This document shows positions 16,176 to 25,622 of a stretch of DNA of 64,000 nt, in pieces. The stretch is taken from contig NZ_LATM01000004.1 of NCBI RefSeq assembly GCF_000972495.1, forward strand, positions 1-64,000. Direction: 5' to 3'. The DNA comes from Hymenobacter terrenus. Lineage in GTDB: Bacteria > Bacteroidota > Bacteroidia > Cytophagales > Hymenobacteraceae. Below the pieces are notes generated by a model that saw nothing but the letters and a program-made list of their open reading frames with translations, made no database searches and was not told the origin of the DNA. Numbering within the stretch: position 1 is the stretch's first letter; each line of letters begins with the position of its first letter. Made by a program: the position numbers and the translations under genes.

Positions 16176-17660
16176 CTAAGGACGCAACACGCGGTCAATC
16201 ACGTGAACCACGCCATTATTAGCCAATTGATTGGCGATTACCACGTTGGCATTATTAGTTCCGTTGCCAGCGCCACGCACCGTCACGCTGGTTCCGCTCA
16301 CGCCCACCGTCACTGGTCCGCCCAGGGTCGTCACGGGGCCATTGGTCAAGTCTGAGGAGAAGGCCCGACTGCCCACGATGTGCAGCTTGAGTATATTCAC
16401 CAAGTCTGTATCAGGCACCTGGTTCAGGCTGGTGAAACCGAGTTGGGCGAGCAGAGCTTGAAACGCCGCATCGGTCGGAGCAAATACCGTCAGGTTGGAA
16501 GAAGCGTCATCAGCAGCCTTGAGCAGGTCAGCAGCAGCGGTACGCTGCAAGGCAGCCAGCAGTACCGTAAACTGGGCTGGCGAAGCCGTGGTAGCAGCTA
16601 CTACAATCTCAGAGATTTTCCGAGTCGGCGGAATCAGCACTTTGTTGATGGCGTGAATAGTACCATTGCTGGCGGCTACGTCGGCCGTCACCACGCTAGT
16701 GGTGCCGTTGAGCGTGATAGCGGAGCCAGTTTTAGAAGCATACACGGTATTATCGTTCACTCCAGTGGCGGAAGCCGGCTTAGCGGTAAGCTGAGCGCTG
16801 GGGCCACTGGGGAAATCAGCGGCCTTCTTGTTGCCAGCCAGTACGTGGTAGAGCAGGATATTACGCAGGGTAGCAATCTGAGCCGCGTCGGTGATGGCCG
16901 CGATGCTAGTAGCCGTCTTGAAAGGATCGGGCAACTCAGTAAAAGCCGCATTGGTGGGTGCGAACACCGTGAACGGCCCTGCACCACTGAGCGTAGTACC
17001 CAAATCAGCTTTCGTGACGGCGGCTACTAGAGTAGCGAAATCAGAATTGCCTTGCGCCACCTGCACAATATTGCCAGGCCCAGAGGTCGAGCTACCTGCA
17101 ATCAGCACATTGTCGATAGCATGAATGGTACCGTTGCTGGCGGCTACGTCGGCCGTCCTCACAGTGGAGCTACCGTTGATGGTGATGGTCGAGCCCGTCT
17201 TGGTGAGGTTGATAACGTTGGTGGTACTACCAGCGGCTTTCAGGGTAGTCTGCGGACCCGTGTTCAGATCAGCGGCCTTCTTGTTGCCAGCCAGTACGTG
17301 GTAGAGCAGGATGTCTTTCAGAGTCGCTATTTGGGTTGGGTCGGTAATGGCCGCGATGCTAGTAGCCGTCTTGAAAGGATCGGGCAACTTGGCAAACGCG
17401 GCGTTGGTGGGTGCAAACACCGTGAATGGTCCCGTACCGCTGAGCGTAGTGGCTAGGTCGGCTTTCGTGACGGCGGCTACCAGAGCAGTGAAATCAGGAT
17501 TGGCCTGAGCTACCTGTACAATGTTTTGCGTGGAGGTAGCCGGCGGCGTTGGCGTGTTGTCATCGTCGTCGTCGCAGCTGGTGACTGCAAAGCCGAGCAG
17601 TGCCACCATCAGTACCGGCAATCGCCGGAGAGACAAGAAGGGAGGAAGTGAGAATAACAT
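16176..17660 (-). CDS. Lipoprotein with three fasciclin (FAS1) domains
   Basis: 494 residues. Lipoprotein signal with lipobox FAVTSC (Cys29), followed by an acidic DDDDD and Thr/Pro linker. Three FAS1 domains lie at about 45-190, 197-345 and 350-494. Each has the H1-type FTVFAPTNAAF (or NLTVFAPTDAAF) and the H2-type NGTIHAIDNVLI (or NGVVHVIDRVLRP) motif. FAS1 domains mediate adhesion to carbohydrates or matrix. Domains 1 and 2 are nearly identical over long stretches even at DNA level, for example the segments near 16911 and 17371, which points to a recent internal duplication. It is likely tethered to the outer membrane or surface. The LytTR/LytS genes follow on the same strand after a terminator. 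Confidence 0.92.
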   Translation of the reverse strand: MLFSLPPFLSLRRLPVLMVALLGFAVTSCDDDDDNTPTPPATSTQNIVQVAQANPDFTALVAAVTKADLATTLSGTGPFTVFAPTNAAFAKLPDPFKTATSIAAITDPTQIATLKDILLYHVLAGNKKAADLNTGPQTTLKAAGSTTNVINLTKTGSTITINGSSTVRTADVAASNGTIHAIDNVLIAGSSTSGPGNIVQVAQGNSDFATLVAAVTKADLGTTLSGAGPFTVFAPTNAAFTELPDPFKTATSIAAITDAAQIATLRNILLYHVLAGNKKAADFPSGPSAQLTAKPASATGVNDNTVYASKTGSAITLNGTTSVVTADVAASNGTIHAINKVLIPPTRKISEIVVAATTASPAQFTVLLAALQRTAAADLLKAADDASSNLTVFAPTDAAFQALLAQLGFTSLNQVPDTDLVNILKLHIVGSRAFSSDLTNGPVTTLGGPVTVGVSGTSVTVRGAGNGTNNANVVIANQLANNGVVHVIDRVLRP

Positions 17661-17759
17661 GAGGCAAACAGTTGTTGAAGGTGGAAAATAAACTTGTTTG
17701 CCCCTCTAACTGCCACCTGCCCGGCCCAGATACAGCTCCCGGCGCCATCCGGCATATTT

Positions 17760-17788
17760 CCGGAGTGTAGTGCTCAAAAACCGGAGTG
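17760..17788 (-). promoter_or_regulatory. Possible LytTR binding repeats upstream of the fasciclin gene
   Basis: CCGGAGTG occurs twice on the plus strand (17760-17767 and 17781-17788), exactly 21 nt apart, which is two helical turns. LytTR regulators usually bind direct repeats with 21-22 nt spacing. The site is about 100-130 nt upstream of the fasciclin start. Suggestive only. Confidence 0.3.
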
Positions 17789-17833
17789 AACTGCGCCCCC
17801 TTTCCGCGAACGCCGCGGTGGCCTTTCCCGCGC

Positions 17834-18268
17834 CTACGCTTGCAGCAGCCACGCCAGGGCCGCTTCTTCAGCGTCGAAGGTGCGGTACAGGTGGTCGAGG
17901 CCGCGGCTGGCCATCACGAACTGATTCATGGCAAGGCGGGCGAATACGTTGTTGGCCACGAGGACCGCGCCGTAGCGGTAGCCACTCTCTCCCACGGCAC
18001 GGGGCAGCCATTCAGTGGCCATCCATTCCTGCTCGCTCGGACTCAGCGGTGCCATTTCGCGTTGGTCGACCAGCATTTTATCCCAGCGCTGTCGGCGCAG
18101 GGCGTGGCCGGCATGGGTGAGCAAGGCCCGGAATTGCACGGTTTCGCGGACGCCTGGCCGGTATTCAAGCCGCAAGTACTCATCGGGCTCCTCCCAAATG
18201 CGGCCGATTCTATTCTCAAAATAAAGTGAACGGGCAGGTTTCTTTCCCAACTTAGTTAATGGCGACAT
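17834..18268 (-). CDS. STAS/SpoIIAA-like small protein
   Basis: 144 residues with no signal or membrane segment. The pattern strand-helix-strand-helix, and phrases such as YLRLEYRPG, RWDKMLVDQREM, EWLPRAVGESGYRYGAVLVANN and HLYRTFDAEEAALAWLLQ, fit the SpoIIAA-like/STAS fold found in many short Hymenobacter proteins of unknown role. A broken paralogue sits at 35115-35516. It is a single gene. Confidence 0.65.
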   Translation of the reverse strand: MSPLTKLGKKPARSLYFENRIGRIWEEPDEYLRLEYRPGVRETVQFRALLTHAGHALRRQRWDKMLVDQREMAPLSPSEQEWMATEWLPRAVGESGYRYGAVLVANNVFARLAMNQFVMASRGLDHLYRTFDAEEAALAWLLQA

Positions 18269-18518
18269 GAGCGTTGAATAATTCGACGGCTATGTCAAAA
18301 ATACCAGAAATCGAGGCCTCAATCCAAGCCCTACCCACCGTTGGCTAACCTTGGCGCACGGTTTCGGCTCTCCTACCCTTCTCAGAATTGTTCGGAGCCT
18401 CTGGCTGGGAGCCGTAGCATTTGAGCCCGCTCTAAGGTTTTAATGCTCTACATTAGTGCATGCCCCCAGCTGTGGCACAACCACAACCAGGGACATATCG
18501 CACTCTTTTTGCGTCAGT

Positions 18519-19856
18519 CTAGGCTTGCTCTTCCATGGGCGGGCTGCCCCGGAAGGCGTCTATTTTACTCACGGTGGGCAGCTTCACGGGCTTGTTGTCG
18601 TGCGCCGCTTTATAAATGGCTTCCATAATGCGCTGGTCCTGCAAGCCTTCTTCGCCGGGTGTGTAGGGCGTTTTGTTTTGGCGCACACACTCGGCCATAT
18701 GGTCCATTTCGAGGGCAAACTGGTCTTTGTGCGGGTTGCTGGGCTTCTCGGTAAGCTGCTTGCCACTGGGAGCGTGCACCCGCTCCTGCGCCAGGCCCTG
18801 GTAGGTGAAAGCCGGGTCCATTTTGATGGTGCCGGTTTCGGCATACACGGCGTAGCTTTTGGCGTTGAACGAGCCGTAGCCCGTCATGCACTGCGATATC
18901 ACGCCACTGGGGAAGCGCATCGTAAAGCTCACGTTCTCCTCAACTTCCCTAAACCGGTCGTCGCCCGGCGTGCTGTAAATCTGAGCCGAAACCTCGGTGG
19001 GCTCCTCGCCAAGCAGGAAGCGCGTGGTGTTGAGGCAGTATAGGCCGATATCGGGCAGGGCACCGCCGCCGGCCAGCTTTTTTTGGTGCCGCCACTGCCG
19101 GTCGTGGGCTTGGTTCTGGCAGTTAGTCATCTGGATGAGCTTGGTAGCGCCATAGGTTTTATCGCGCACGTGTTTCTGGGCCATGCGGTTCAGCGGTTCG
19201 TACTGAATGCGGTAGGCAATCATGAGCTTTTTGCCAGCTTTCTTGCAGGCCGCAATCATGTCCTCGCACTCCTTTACGGAGTTGGCCATGGGCTTTTCAC
19301 AGAGAATATGCTTGCCGGCCTGAGCCCCGCGAATGGTAAACTCGGCGTGCATGGAGTTGGGCAGCACGATGTAAATCACCTCTACTTCGGGGTTATCCTT
19401 AAGCTGGTCGTAAGTCTGATAGGAGTAGCAGCTGCTAGGCTTGATGCCGTACTGCCGGGCGATTTTGCCCATTTTGTCGGCATCGCCACTCACCAGGGCC
19501 ACCGGCTTGGCGTGCTTGCATTGGCCGAAGGCGGGCAGCAATTCTTCCAGCGTGAGGTGGCCCAGGCCCACCAGGGCAAAGCCCACGCGCTGGTCTACGG
19601 GGTCGGGGTTGGGCAAGGGGCCGCTTTGCGGCTCGGTGGGCGCGTTCAGGGGCGGCAGCTTCACATCGGTGGGGCCGGTGGCAGGCACAGGGGCAGCTTC
19701 GGCTTGGGCCGCGGCTAGGGGCAACGCACTGGCAACACCCACGGCCAGCAGGCCGCGCCCGGCGTGGTTGATGAAGTGGCGGCGCGATTCGTCACAGCCG
19801 GGCGCGGGCGCAATAGTTTCAAAAGAAATTGAGGCAGAAGTGTTTTCCTGGAACAT
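18519..19856 (-). CDS. Tat-exported Gfo/Idh/MocA-family oxidoreductase
   Basis: 445 residues. A twin-arginine signal (ESRRHFINHAGRGLLAVGVASALP, near residue 25) exports the folded enzyme to the periplasm. A Pro-rich linker is followed by a Rossmann domain with FALVGLGHLTLEELLPAF and the conserved LCEKPMA Lys-Pro pair. The C-terminal alpha/beta domain carries GGGALPDIGLYCLNTTRFLLG, where Asp and His/Tyr normally act on the sugar. It resembles glucose-fructose oxidoreductase of Zymomonas, which keeps NADP bound. Start 19856 was chosen as the first ATG before the Tat motif. Substrate unknown, probably a sugar. Confidence 0.9.
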   Translation of the reverse strand: MFQENTSASISFETIAPAPGCDESRRHFINHAGRGLLAVGVASALPLAAAQAEAAPVPATGPTDVKLPPLNAPTEPQSGPLPNPDPVDQRVGFALVGLGHLTLEELLPAFGQCKHAKPVALVSGDADKMGKIARQYGIKPSSCYSYQTYDQLKDNPEVEVIYIVLPNSMHAEFTIRGAQAGKHILCEKPMANSVKECEDMIAACKKAGKKLMIAYRIQYEPLNRMAQKHVRDKTYGATKLIQMTNCQNQAHDRQWRHQKKLAGGGALPDIGLYCLNTTRFLLGEEPTEVSAQIYSTPGDDRFREVEENVSFTMRFPSGVISQCMTGYGSFNAKSYAVYAETGTIKMDPAFTYQGLAQERVHAPSGKQLTEKPSNPHKDQFALEMDHMAECVRQNKTPYTPGEEGLQDQRIMEAIYKAAHDNKPVKLPTVSKIDAFRGSPPMEEQA

Positions 19857-20131
19857 TAGCGCAAGGGAAAGGTATCCTCGGCTTACGTAGGACTCCCGGC
19901 GCAGTGTTGCGGTGGAGGTTACAACTAGCCGTGCTTGCGGCAAGCCGGTACCCTGCCTCAGCTCGGCAGAATCAGGGCTGTGAGAGGTGCATCGCTAATG
20001 CATGGCTTGCATAATTACCGGCACATCCAGCAGCGCATCAAACGACGCAGCCAGATAGTATTTGAAAACGCTGAAGCCAGCCTTCGGGAGTGCTGATACG
20101 CACCAGATAGCGGATGAACTCTGGTCGCTGT

Positions 20132-20212
20132 ATCGTAGCACGGGCGCTGTCGTCCGCGTCTCCGCGCCAATAGTGCGTTCCGCGACGCGGACGACAGCGC
20201 CCGCGCTACGAT
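20132..20212. repeat. Long intergenic hairpin repeat, copy A
   Basis: 29-bp arms (20132-20160 and 20184-20212, one mismatch) around a 23-nt loop. The core GCTGTCGTCCGCG, written once in each orientation, recurs in related form at 32670-32751. It may be a MITE-like or REP-like element. Confidence 0.7.
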
Positions 20213-20419
20213 GCACCTATCTGAAAGACCTCCTAGGTATTAACTCGTTTTGGGAACTTGATGGGGATAGGTGCTCTGTAGGCATAACACATTAATAATA
20301 CGCCTGACAAGTAGCTATTTATGCAGAGAAAAGCCTTTATTTGTCATTAAGCCCGGGACACTTTGCTTTAATTGCTGTTTGGTGCCTCGGACAATCTTAA
20401 ATTCTTTATCTTCTTTTCT

Positions 20420-22177
20420 ATGTTTTCAACTTCTCCTTTCTCTTTTGGCAAACGGCAGGTGCTGGGCTTGTTGCTTGGCGCCCCAATCAGTCTGCTGGCT
20501 TCGACGTTTGCCAGCGCTCAGGCACCGGCCTGGCAGAGCGCCGTAGCTCTGACGGTTACCGATAACCCTTCCGCCTCTTTCTCACGCGTGGGGGTGAAAG
20601 CAACGGCTACCGATGCCAGCGGCAATTTGTACCTAATTGGTAGCTTCGAGGGCACGGCCACTTTTGGCAGCACCTCCCTGACCAGTGCTGGCTTGAGCGA
20701 CGTGTTTGTTGCCAAATGGAACCCCACCACCAGCAGTTTTCTCTGGGCCCGGCAAGCAGGCGGTACTGGGGCCGACTACGCCGGCGCGGTAGCCGTGAGC
20801 GGTACTAATGTGTACGTGGTGGGCGAATTCTCCGGCAGCTCAGCTAATTTTGGGAGCATCAACCTGACCACAGCCGGCGTTGCGGGTAGTTCCGATGCCT
20901 TCATCACCAAGCTGACGGACGCGGGCACCAGCGCCAGCTTTGCCTGGGCCCAGAGTGCCGGGGGCAATGGAGTCGACGCCGCCAACGCGGTGGCTGTGAG
21001 TGGCACGAATGTGTACGTAGCCGGCAGTTTCGCCAGCGGTACGGCCAGATTTGGAATTTCTCTCCTTGCAAACGCGGAACCCACCTCTACACCCAACGCT
21101 GATGCCTTCATCACCAAGCTAACGGACGCGGGCACCAGCGCCAGCTTCGCTTGGGCCCAGGCGGCGGGCGGCACCGGAATCGATGGCAGCAATGCAATAG
21201 CCGTGAGCGGCACTAATGTGTACGTAGCCGGCAAGTTCTCTAATCCCACGGCCAACTTTGGCACCGTTGTCCTAACCAGCCGTGGCTTTGATGACGCCTT
21301 TGTGGCCAAGCTGACGGACGCGGGCGCCACCGCCAGCTTCGCTTGGGCCGAGGATATCGGCGGCAGCAGCAGTGATAATGCCACGGCTCTAGCCGTGAGC
21401 GGATTGAACGTATTTCTGACGGGCTCCTTTGTGGGCACGGCTACTTTTGGCAGCGTAGCGCTGACCAGCACGGGCAATTCTAACGTGTTCGTGGCCAAAT
21501 TCGCTGACGCGAGCAGTGCCGCCACCCTAGCCTGGGTGAGACAAGCCGGTGGCTCAGGCCCTAACTCGGGCCGGGCCCTGGCCGTGAGTGGCGCCAACGT
21601 GTACGTGGCCGGTGATTTTTCCGGTAGCCCATCCTCCTTCGGAAGCACTTCCCTCAATAGCATTGGCGCCAGCGACGCATTCGTTAGCAAGCTGGTAGAT
21701 GCGGGCACGACTTCCAGCTTCAGCTGGGCCCAGCGGGCGGGTGGGGGAAATGCCGACGTAGCCCGGACACTGGCCTTGAGTGGAACGAGGGTGTACGTGG
21801 CCGGGGGCTTCGCGGGAGCATCAGCCAGCTTTGGCACTATCACTCTGACCAATCCCAACCCAATCGGTGGGGCCAGCTTCGTGGCCTCCATCTCCGATGC
21901 GGCACCCCTGGCCTCAGCGTCGGCGGCTCAGCTAGTAGGCGTCAGCCTGTGGCCCAATCCGGCCCGGGAAAATGCTACACTGCGCATTCCGGCGGTGCCG
22001 GGCGCTGCGCAAGCTTCCCTCATCCTAACCGATGCGCTGGGCCGGGTACTGCGGACCCAAGCCGTGGCGTTGCCAGCAACGACCACCGTGCCGCTGACTA
22101 ACCTGGCGCCGGGCCTGTACGCGCTACGCATCCAAGCTGCTGACCAACAAACAACTCAAAAATTCGTGGTAGAATAA
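20420..22177 (+). CDS. SBBP-repeat protein with T9SS sorting domain
   Basis: 585 residues. The N-terminal signal peptide ends near ASTFASA. Seven to eight imperfect repeats of about 55-60 residues follow (AVAVSGTNVYVAG.F / FGS..LT..G..DAFVAKLTDAG..ASFAWAQ.AGG), typical of the beta-propeller-like SBBP family. The last 80 residues form a Por secretion (type A) sorting domain with SLWPNPARENATLRI, LTDALGRVLRTQ and GLYALRIQ. The protein should be exported by Sec, then secreted or anchored by the type IX system. The ATG at 20420 begins a credible signal peptide; the upstream start does not. A strong terminator follows. Confidence 0.9.
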   Translation: MFSTSPFSFGKRQVLGLLLGAPISLLASTFASAQAPAWQSAVALTVTDNPSASFSRVGVKATATDASGNLYLIGSFEGTATFGSTSLTSAGLSDVFVAKWNPTTSSFLWARQAGGTGADYAGAVAVSGTNVYVVGEFSGSSANFGSINLTTAGVAGSSDAFITKLTDAGTSASFAWAQSAGGNGVDAANAVAVSGTNVYVAGSFASGTARFGISLLANAEPTSTPNADAFITKLTDAGTSASFAWAQAAGGTGIDGSNAIAVSGTNVYVAGKFSNPTANFGTVVLTSRGFDDAFVAKLTDAGATASFAWAEDIGGSSSDNATALAVSGLNVFLTGSFVGTATFGSVALTSTGNSNVFVAKFADASSAATLAWVRQAGGSGPNSGRALAVSGANVYVAGDFSGSPSSFGSTSLNSIGASDAFVSKLVDAGTTSSFSWAQRAGGGNADVARTLALSGTRVYVAGGFAGASASFGTITLTNPNPIGGASFVASISDAAPLASASAAQLVGVSLWPNPARENATLRIPAVPGAAQASLILTDALGRVLRTQAVALPATTTVPLTNLAPGLYALRIQAADQQTTQKFVVE

Positions 22178-22248
22178 GGTCCAAAGGCTTTTTGCAGCCA
22201 AGCCCTCTGCGGGCGGAGGATGACGAGCCCGCTTTATTCTGACATCAG

Positions 22249-22293
22249 GCAAAACGCGTCCAGGATTCCGATTCCGGACGCGTTTTGCTTTTT
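22249..22293 (+). terminator. Terminator of the SBBP gene
   Basis: GCAAAACGCGTCC (22249-22261) pairs perfectly with 22276-22288 and is followed by TTTTTG. Confidence 0.85.
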
Positions 22294-22408
22294 GTTCGGG
22301 GTGGGCGCCCCAGCCGGGAGGAAGTTTTTACCTGGATTTTCCTGCGCCAGACACCCACGTGCTTCTTCGTGACGGGCTACTTCTTCTTAGGAAAGGGCTA
22401 AACGCGCC

Positions 22409-22416
22409 TACATTTG
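22409..22416 (+). promoter_or_regulatory. -7 element of the exonuclease gene
   Basis: TACATTTG matches TAnnTTTG exactly. No clear TTTG was found at -33. The expected start is near 22423, about 30 nt before the ATG. Confidence 0.55.
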
Positions 22417-22451
22417 TAGCCACCCATTTATTTGCCTGTTCAAACAGCGTC

Positions 22452-24524
22452 ATGAAACTCTTTACCAAGGTCTTATTATTAGCCACCGCGGCTGTTTGCA
22501 CGCAGGTAGCGGCCCAGGCGCAGGCAGTTACTCCCATTGGCATTATCCAAGGCAATGGGGCACTGGCCACTTCGGGCACTTACACCGTCGAAGGCATCGT
22601 GACGGGCGTGTATGCAGGCCTGAACCCAGCGGGCTTTTACGTGCAAAATGACACGGCCGGCGCCGACGGCGACCCCACGACTTCCGACGCCTTATTTGTG
22701 GTACAAACCAGCCCTACGGTGGCCGCTGGCACCAAAGTGCGCATTACGGGCACGGTGCAGGAAATTGCTTCCACCCCATCGTTCAACCAAGCGGTGCTGA
22801 CCGGGCCGACCATCACGGTAGTTTCGACGGGCAATGCGCTACCAGCTTTCACGACCCTGAATAACGCCACGTTCTCAGGGACCAGCGCCGAGCCTTTTGA
22901 AGGTATGCTGGTGCAATTTTCGGCACCCGTTACGGTATCGAATGTGGCCGCGCTGAAATCGCGCGGCGAGTTGACCATCTCCACGCAGGGCCTGGTCTAC
23001 CAGTCCACACAGTTTGTGGACCCGAACGACGACCCGGCCATTGGCACCAGCAGCAGCGGCACCAGCAACGTGGCGGCCGTTAACGCCTACCAAGCTACCA
23101 ACGTGGGTAAATCCTTGCTGCTCGACGATGGCCGCGCCGCTACCAGCCCGACGCCTATTCCTTACCTCGACGCGGCTACCCAGACCGTGCGCGTGGGCAG
23201 CACCATTGCCAGCCTGCGCGGCATATTGGGCTACGGCAACAGCAGGTGGCGCATTCAGCCGCTGCCGGGCGCCAACGCGCCGGTGCTAACGGTGGTCCGC
23301 CCACCGGTGCCCACCTTCGGCCCTATTGATGTGAAAGTGGCCAGCTTCAACGTGCTCAACTATTTCAACGGCGACGGGCTGGGTGGCGGCTTCCCCACCG
23401 CCCGCGGCGCCAACACGTTGGCCGAATTCAACCGCCAGCGCAGTAAAATCCTCACCGCCATTGTCCAGATGAATGCCGACGTGGTGGGCCTGATTGAGAT
23501 TGAGAACGATGGTACGGGGACTAACTCGGCCATCCAGGACATTGTGAACGGCCTGAACCAGACGCTTGGCGCGGGCACCTACGCTATCGTAGACGACGGC
23601 GCCAGCAGCCAAGCCAACAATACCGACCTGATTCGCTGCGCCATCATCTACAAGCCGGCTGTGGTTACGCCCTACGGCCCGGCCCTGCTGGCTACTGTGA
23701 GCGGCATATTTGAGCGCCCGCCCCTTGCTCAGCTCTTCACTACCAACCTGACCGCAGTGCAGGACACCTTCGCGCTCATCGTCAACCATCTGAAATCCAA
23801 AGCCAGCGGCAGCGGCGCCAACGCCGACCAGGGCGACGGCCAGGGTGCCTCCAACCCCCGCCGCAAGAGCCAGGCCAACGCGCTGGTACAGTTCATCGAC
23901 GCCACTGTGAAGCCCGCCGGCACGCGCTACGTGGTGAGTGTGGGCGACTACAACGCCTATTATGAAGAAGACCCCATGGACATTCTGCGAGCCGCCGGGT
24001 TGGTGGTTGGTGGTCCGGCCAGCAGCGCCTCGTACGTGTTCAACGGCCAGAGCGGTAGCCTCGACCATGCCGTACTTACTAGCAACCTAGTGGCCCGCAC
24101 GGCCGTGGAGAAGTGGCACATCAACGCCAGCGAGCCGGAATTCTTGCAATACGACGTGGCCGGGGCCGCCACCGACATTACCAGCCCCTTCCGCTCCTCG
24201 GACCACGACCCGGTGCTCATCGGACTGAATTTCACGAGCGTAGTAACGGGCGCTACTAAGCCCAAAGCAGGCGTGCAGTTGCAAGTGTTCCCAAACCCTG
24301 CGCCGGGGCCGTTCAATATTCGCATCACCGGCACGCCCGGCCCACAGCCCCTGATGCTGGACGTGACTTCGCTGCTGGGCCAGCGGGTGCTATCGCTGCG
24401 CGGCACGGCCGAGATATTGCAGGCAGAGCTAAGCCGGCGCACCGCCCGGCTGGCGTCCGGCACTTACGTGCTGCGGGTGAGCGGCGCCGATTTCAGCCAC
24501 GTGCAGCGGGTGGTGAAGCAGTAG
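22452..24524 (+). CDS. Extracellular endonuclease/exonuclease/phosphatase protein with T9SS sorting domain
   Basis: 690 residues. Signal peptide MKLFTKVLLLATAAVCTQVAAQ. An OB-fold-like N-terminal part (about 30-290; TVEGIVTGVYAG..GFYVQ, KVRITGTVQE) resembles that of ExeM/YhcR-type nucleases. The EEP catalytic domain (about 295-610) has VASFNVLNYF, GLIEIEND, VNHLKSK, VGDYNAY and SSDHDPVLIG, covering the Asn, Glu, Asp and His catalytic set. A type A T9SS sorting domain ends the protein (VFPNPAPGPFNIRI). Likely a secreted DNase or phosphodiesterase used in nutrient scavenging or biofilm turnover. Start 22452 was chosen for the signal peptide. Confidence 0.9.
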   Translation: MKLFTKVLLLATAAVCTQVAAQAQAVTPIGIIQGNGALATSGTYTVEGIVTGVYAGLNPAGFYVQNDTAGADGDPTTSDALFVVQTSPTVAAGTKVRITGTVQEIASTPSFNQAVLTGPTITVVSTGNALPAFTTLNNATFSGTSAEPFEGMLVQFSAPVTVSNVAALKSRGELTISTQGLVYQSTQFVDPNDDPAIGTSSSGTSNVAAVNAYQATNVGKSLLLDDGRAATSPTPIPYLDAATQTVRVGSTIASLRGILGYGNSRWRIQPLPGANAPVLTVVRPPVPTFGPIDVKVASFNVLNYFNGDGLGGGFPTARGANTLAEFNRQRSKILTAIVQMNADVVGLIEIENDGTGTNSAIQDIVNGLNQTLGAGTYAIVDDGASSQANNTDLIRCAIIYKPAVVTPYGPALLATVSGIFERPPLAQLFTTNLTAVQDTFALIVNHLKSKASGSGANADQGDGQGASNPRRKSQANALVQFIDATVKPAGTRYVVSVGDYNAYYEEDPMDILRAAGLVVGGPASSASYVFNGQSGSLDHAVLTSNLVARTAVEKWHINASEPEFLQYDVAGAATDITSPFRSSDHDPVLIGLNFTSVVTGATKPKAGVQLQVFPNPAPGPFNIRITGTPGPQPLMLDVTSLLGQRVLSLRGTAEILQAELSRRTARLASGTYVLRVSGADFSHVQRVVKQ

Positions 24525-24562
24525 AGGGAAAATGGGAATTGAAATGGCAGTGACATAATTCT

Positions 24563-24627
24563 GGGTAATACCACGAACTGCGGGCTATTAGCTACCCTGA
24601 CTTACAGTTCATGGCATGGTATTACCC
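24563..24627. repeat. Inverted repeat after the exonuclease gene
   Basis: GGGTAATACCA (24563-24573) pairs with 24617-24627, with a second inner pairing of GAACTG and CAGTTC. Without a clear T-tract it is a possible 3'-end structure of the exonuclease mRNA. Confidence 0.45.
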
Positions 24628-24696
24628 CGTTTCATCGCCTGAAATTGGCCTCAGATTGGCGTGACGTGTATCTCTTAACTCCTCTTTCTATCCTGC

Positions 24697-25299
24697 ATGA
24701 AGCCACGCCGCAAGCTCACGGCTGCCCGCAAACCCAACCGATTTCCGGAAGAAAACATAGCTGAGCGATGGAATGCTCGGCACCTGCTGGGCCACACTGA
24801 ATTTGAGGAGTACCGCTTTGTCAACTGCGATTTTAGCGAGGCAAATCTGAGCGCCCTGCGCTTCGCCAATTGCCTGTTTGAGCGCTGCAATCTGTCGTCG
24901 GCTCGTTTGGCGGGCACCGCGCTGCAAAACGTGGCTTTTGAGGAGTGTAAGCTGCTGGGGCTGCAGTTCACGGCGTGCCGCGACATGCTGTTTGGGGTCC
25001 ATTTCAACCAGTGCCAAATGCGCTACACATCCTTCGTGGGCCGCAAGATGCCGGCCACGCGCTTCGTCGGCTGCACCTTGGACGAGGCCGATTTCGCCGA
25101 TGCCGACCTTTCCGCCGCCGTGTTTGAGGACTGTTCGCTGGTGGGCGCCGTGTTTCAGAAAACCCAGCTTGCAGGCGCCGATTTCACCACCGCCACCGGC
25201 TTCACCATCAACCCCGAAACTAACGCGCTGCTGGGTGCGCGCTTCACGTTGCACGGTTTGCTGGGCGTGGTGGCCAAATATGGGCTAGTGGTGGAATAA
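24697..25299 (+). CDS. Pentapeptide-repeat protein
   Basis: 200 residues. Repeats of the A(D/N)LxF type run through most of the protein, for example CDFSEANLSALRFANCLFERCNLSSARLAG and LDEADFADADLSAAVFEDCSLVGAVF, forming a right-handed quadrilateral beta helix. No signal peptide. The many Cys in the repeats are common in this class. Similar proteins (Qnr, MfpA) protect gyrase, but most have no known role and none is claimed here. Confidence 0.9.
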   Translation: MKPRRKLTAARKPNRFPEENIAERWNARHLLGHTEFEEYRFVNCDFSEANLSALRFANCLFERCNLSSARLAGTALQNVAFEECKLLGLQFTACRDMLFGVHFNQCQMRYTSFVGRKMPATRFVGCTLDEADFADADLSAAVFEDCSLVGAVFQKTQLAGADFTTATGFTINPETNALLGARFTLHGLLGVVAKYGLVVE

Positions 25300-25622
25300 T
25301 AGCTGTACTGACGGGGGCGCGTTGAGTAGCAAGGCCTAATTCGTTGGATAAACTTCAACCATCGAAAAAGCCGCGAGAATTTTCGGGGGTTGAACCTTCC
25401 TGTTTCGTTCAGCCTGTGTAGCTTGCATTAGAATTCCCATCTATGCCTGAAAGGGGCAACCTTATAGACTTAGGTTGCTGGCACGCTTTCGGCAAATTGT
25501 TAGCTTGCAATGTCCGCACGTTCCCTTGGACGACAAACCAAACGTTTGTGGCATTGCCAGAGGCCGGCGCCGGTGTTTTTAACCGGGGCACGGATATTCT
25601 TTCACCTCGCTACAACGACCAG
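25300..25622. other. Upstream region of the LacI-type regulator
   Basis: 323 nt without a gene. The one notable site is the palindrome at 25539-25548, listed separately. Confidence 0.4.
25539..25548. promoter_or_regulatory. Candidate LacI-family operator
   Basis: CAAACGTTTG is a perfect 10-bp palindrome with a central CG, the usual form of LacI/PurR operators. It lies 75 nt upstream of the LacI-type regulator gene, so autoregulation is plausible. Confidence 0.4.
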
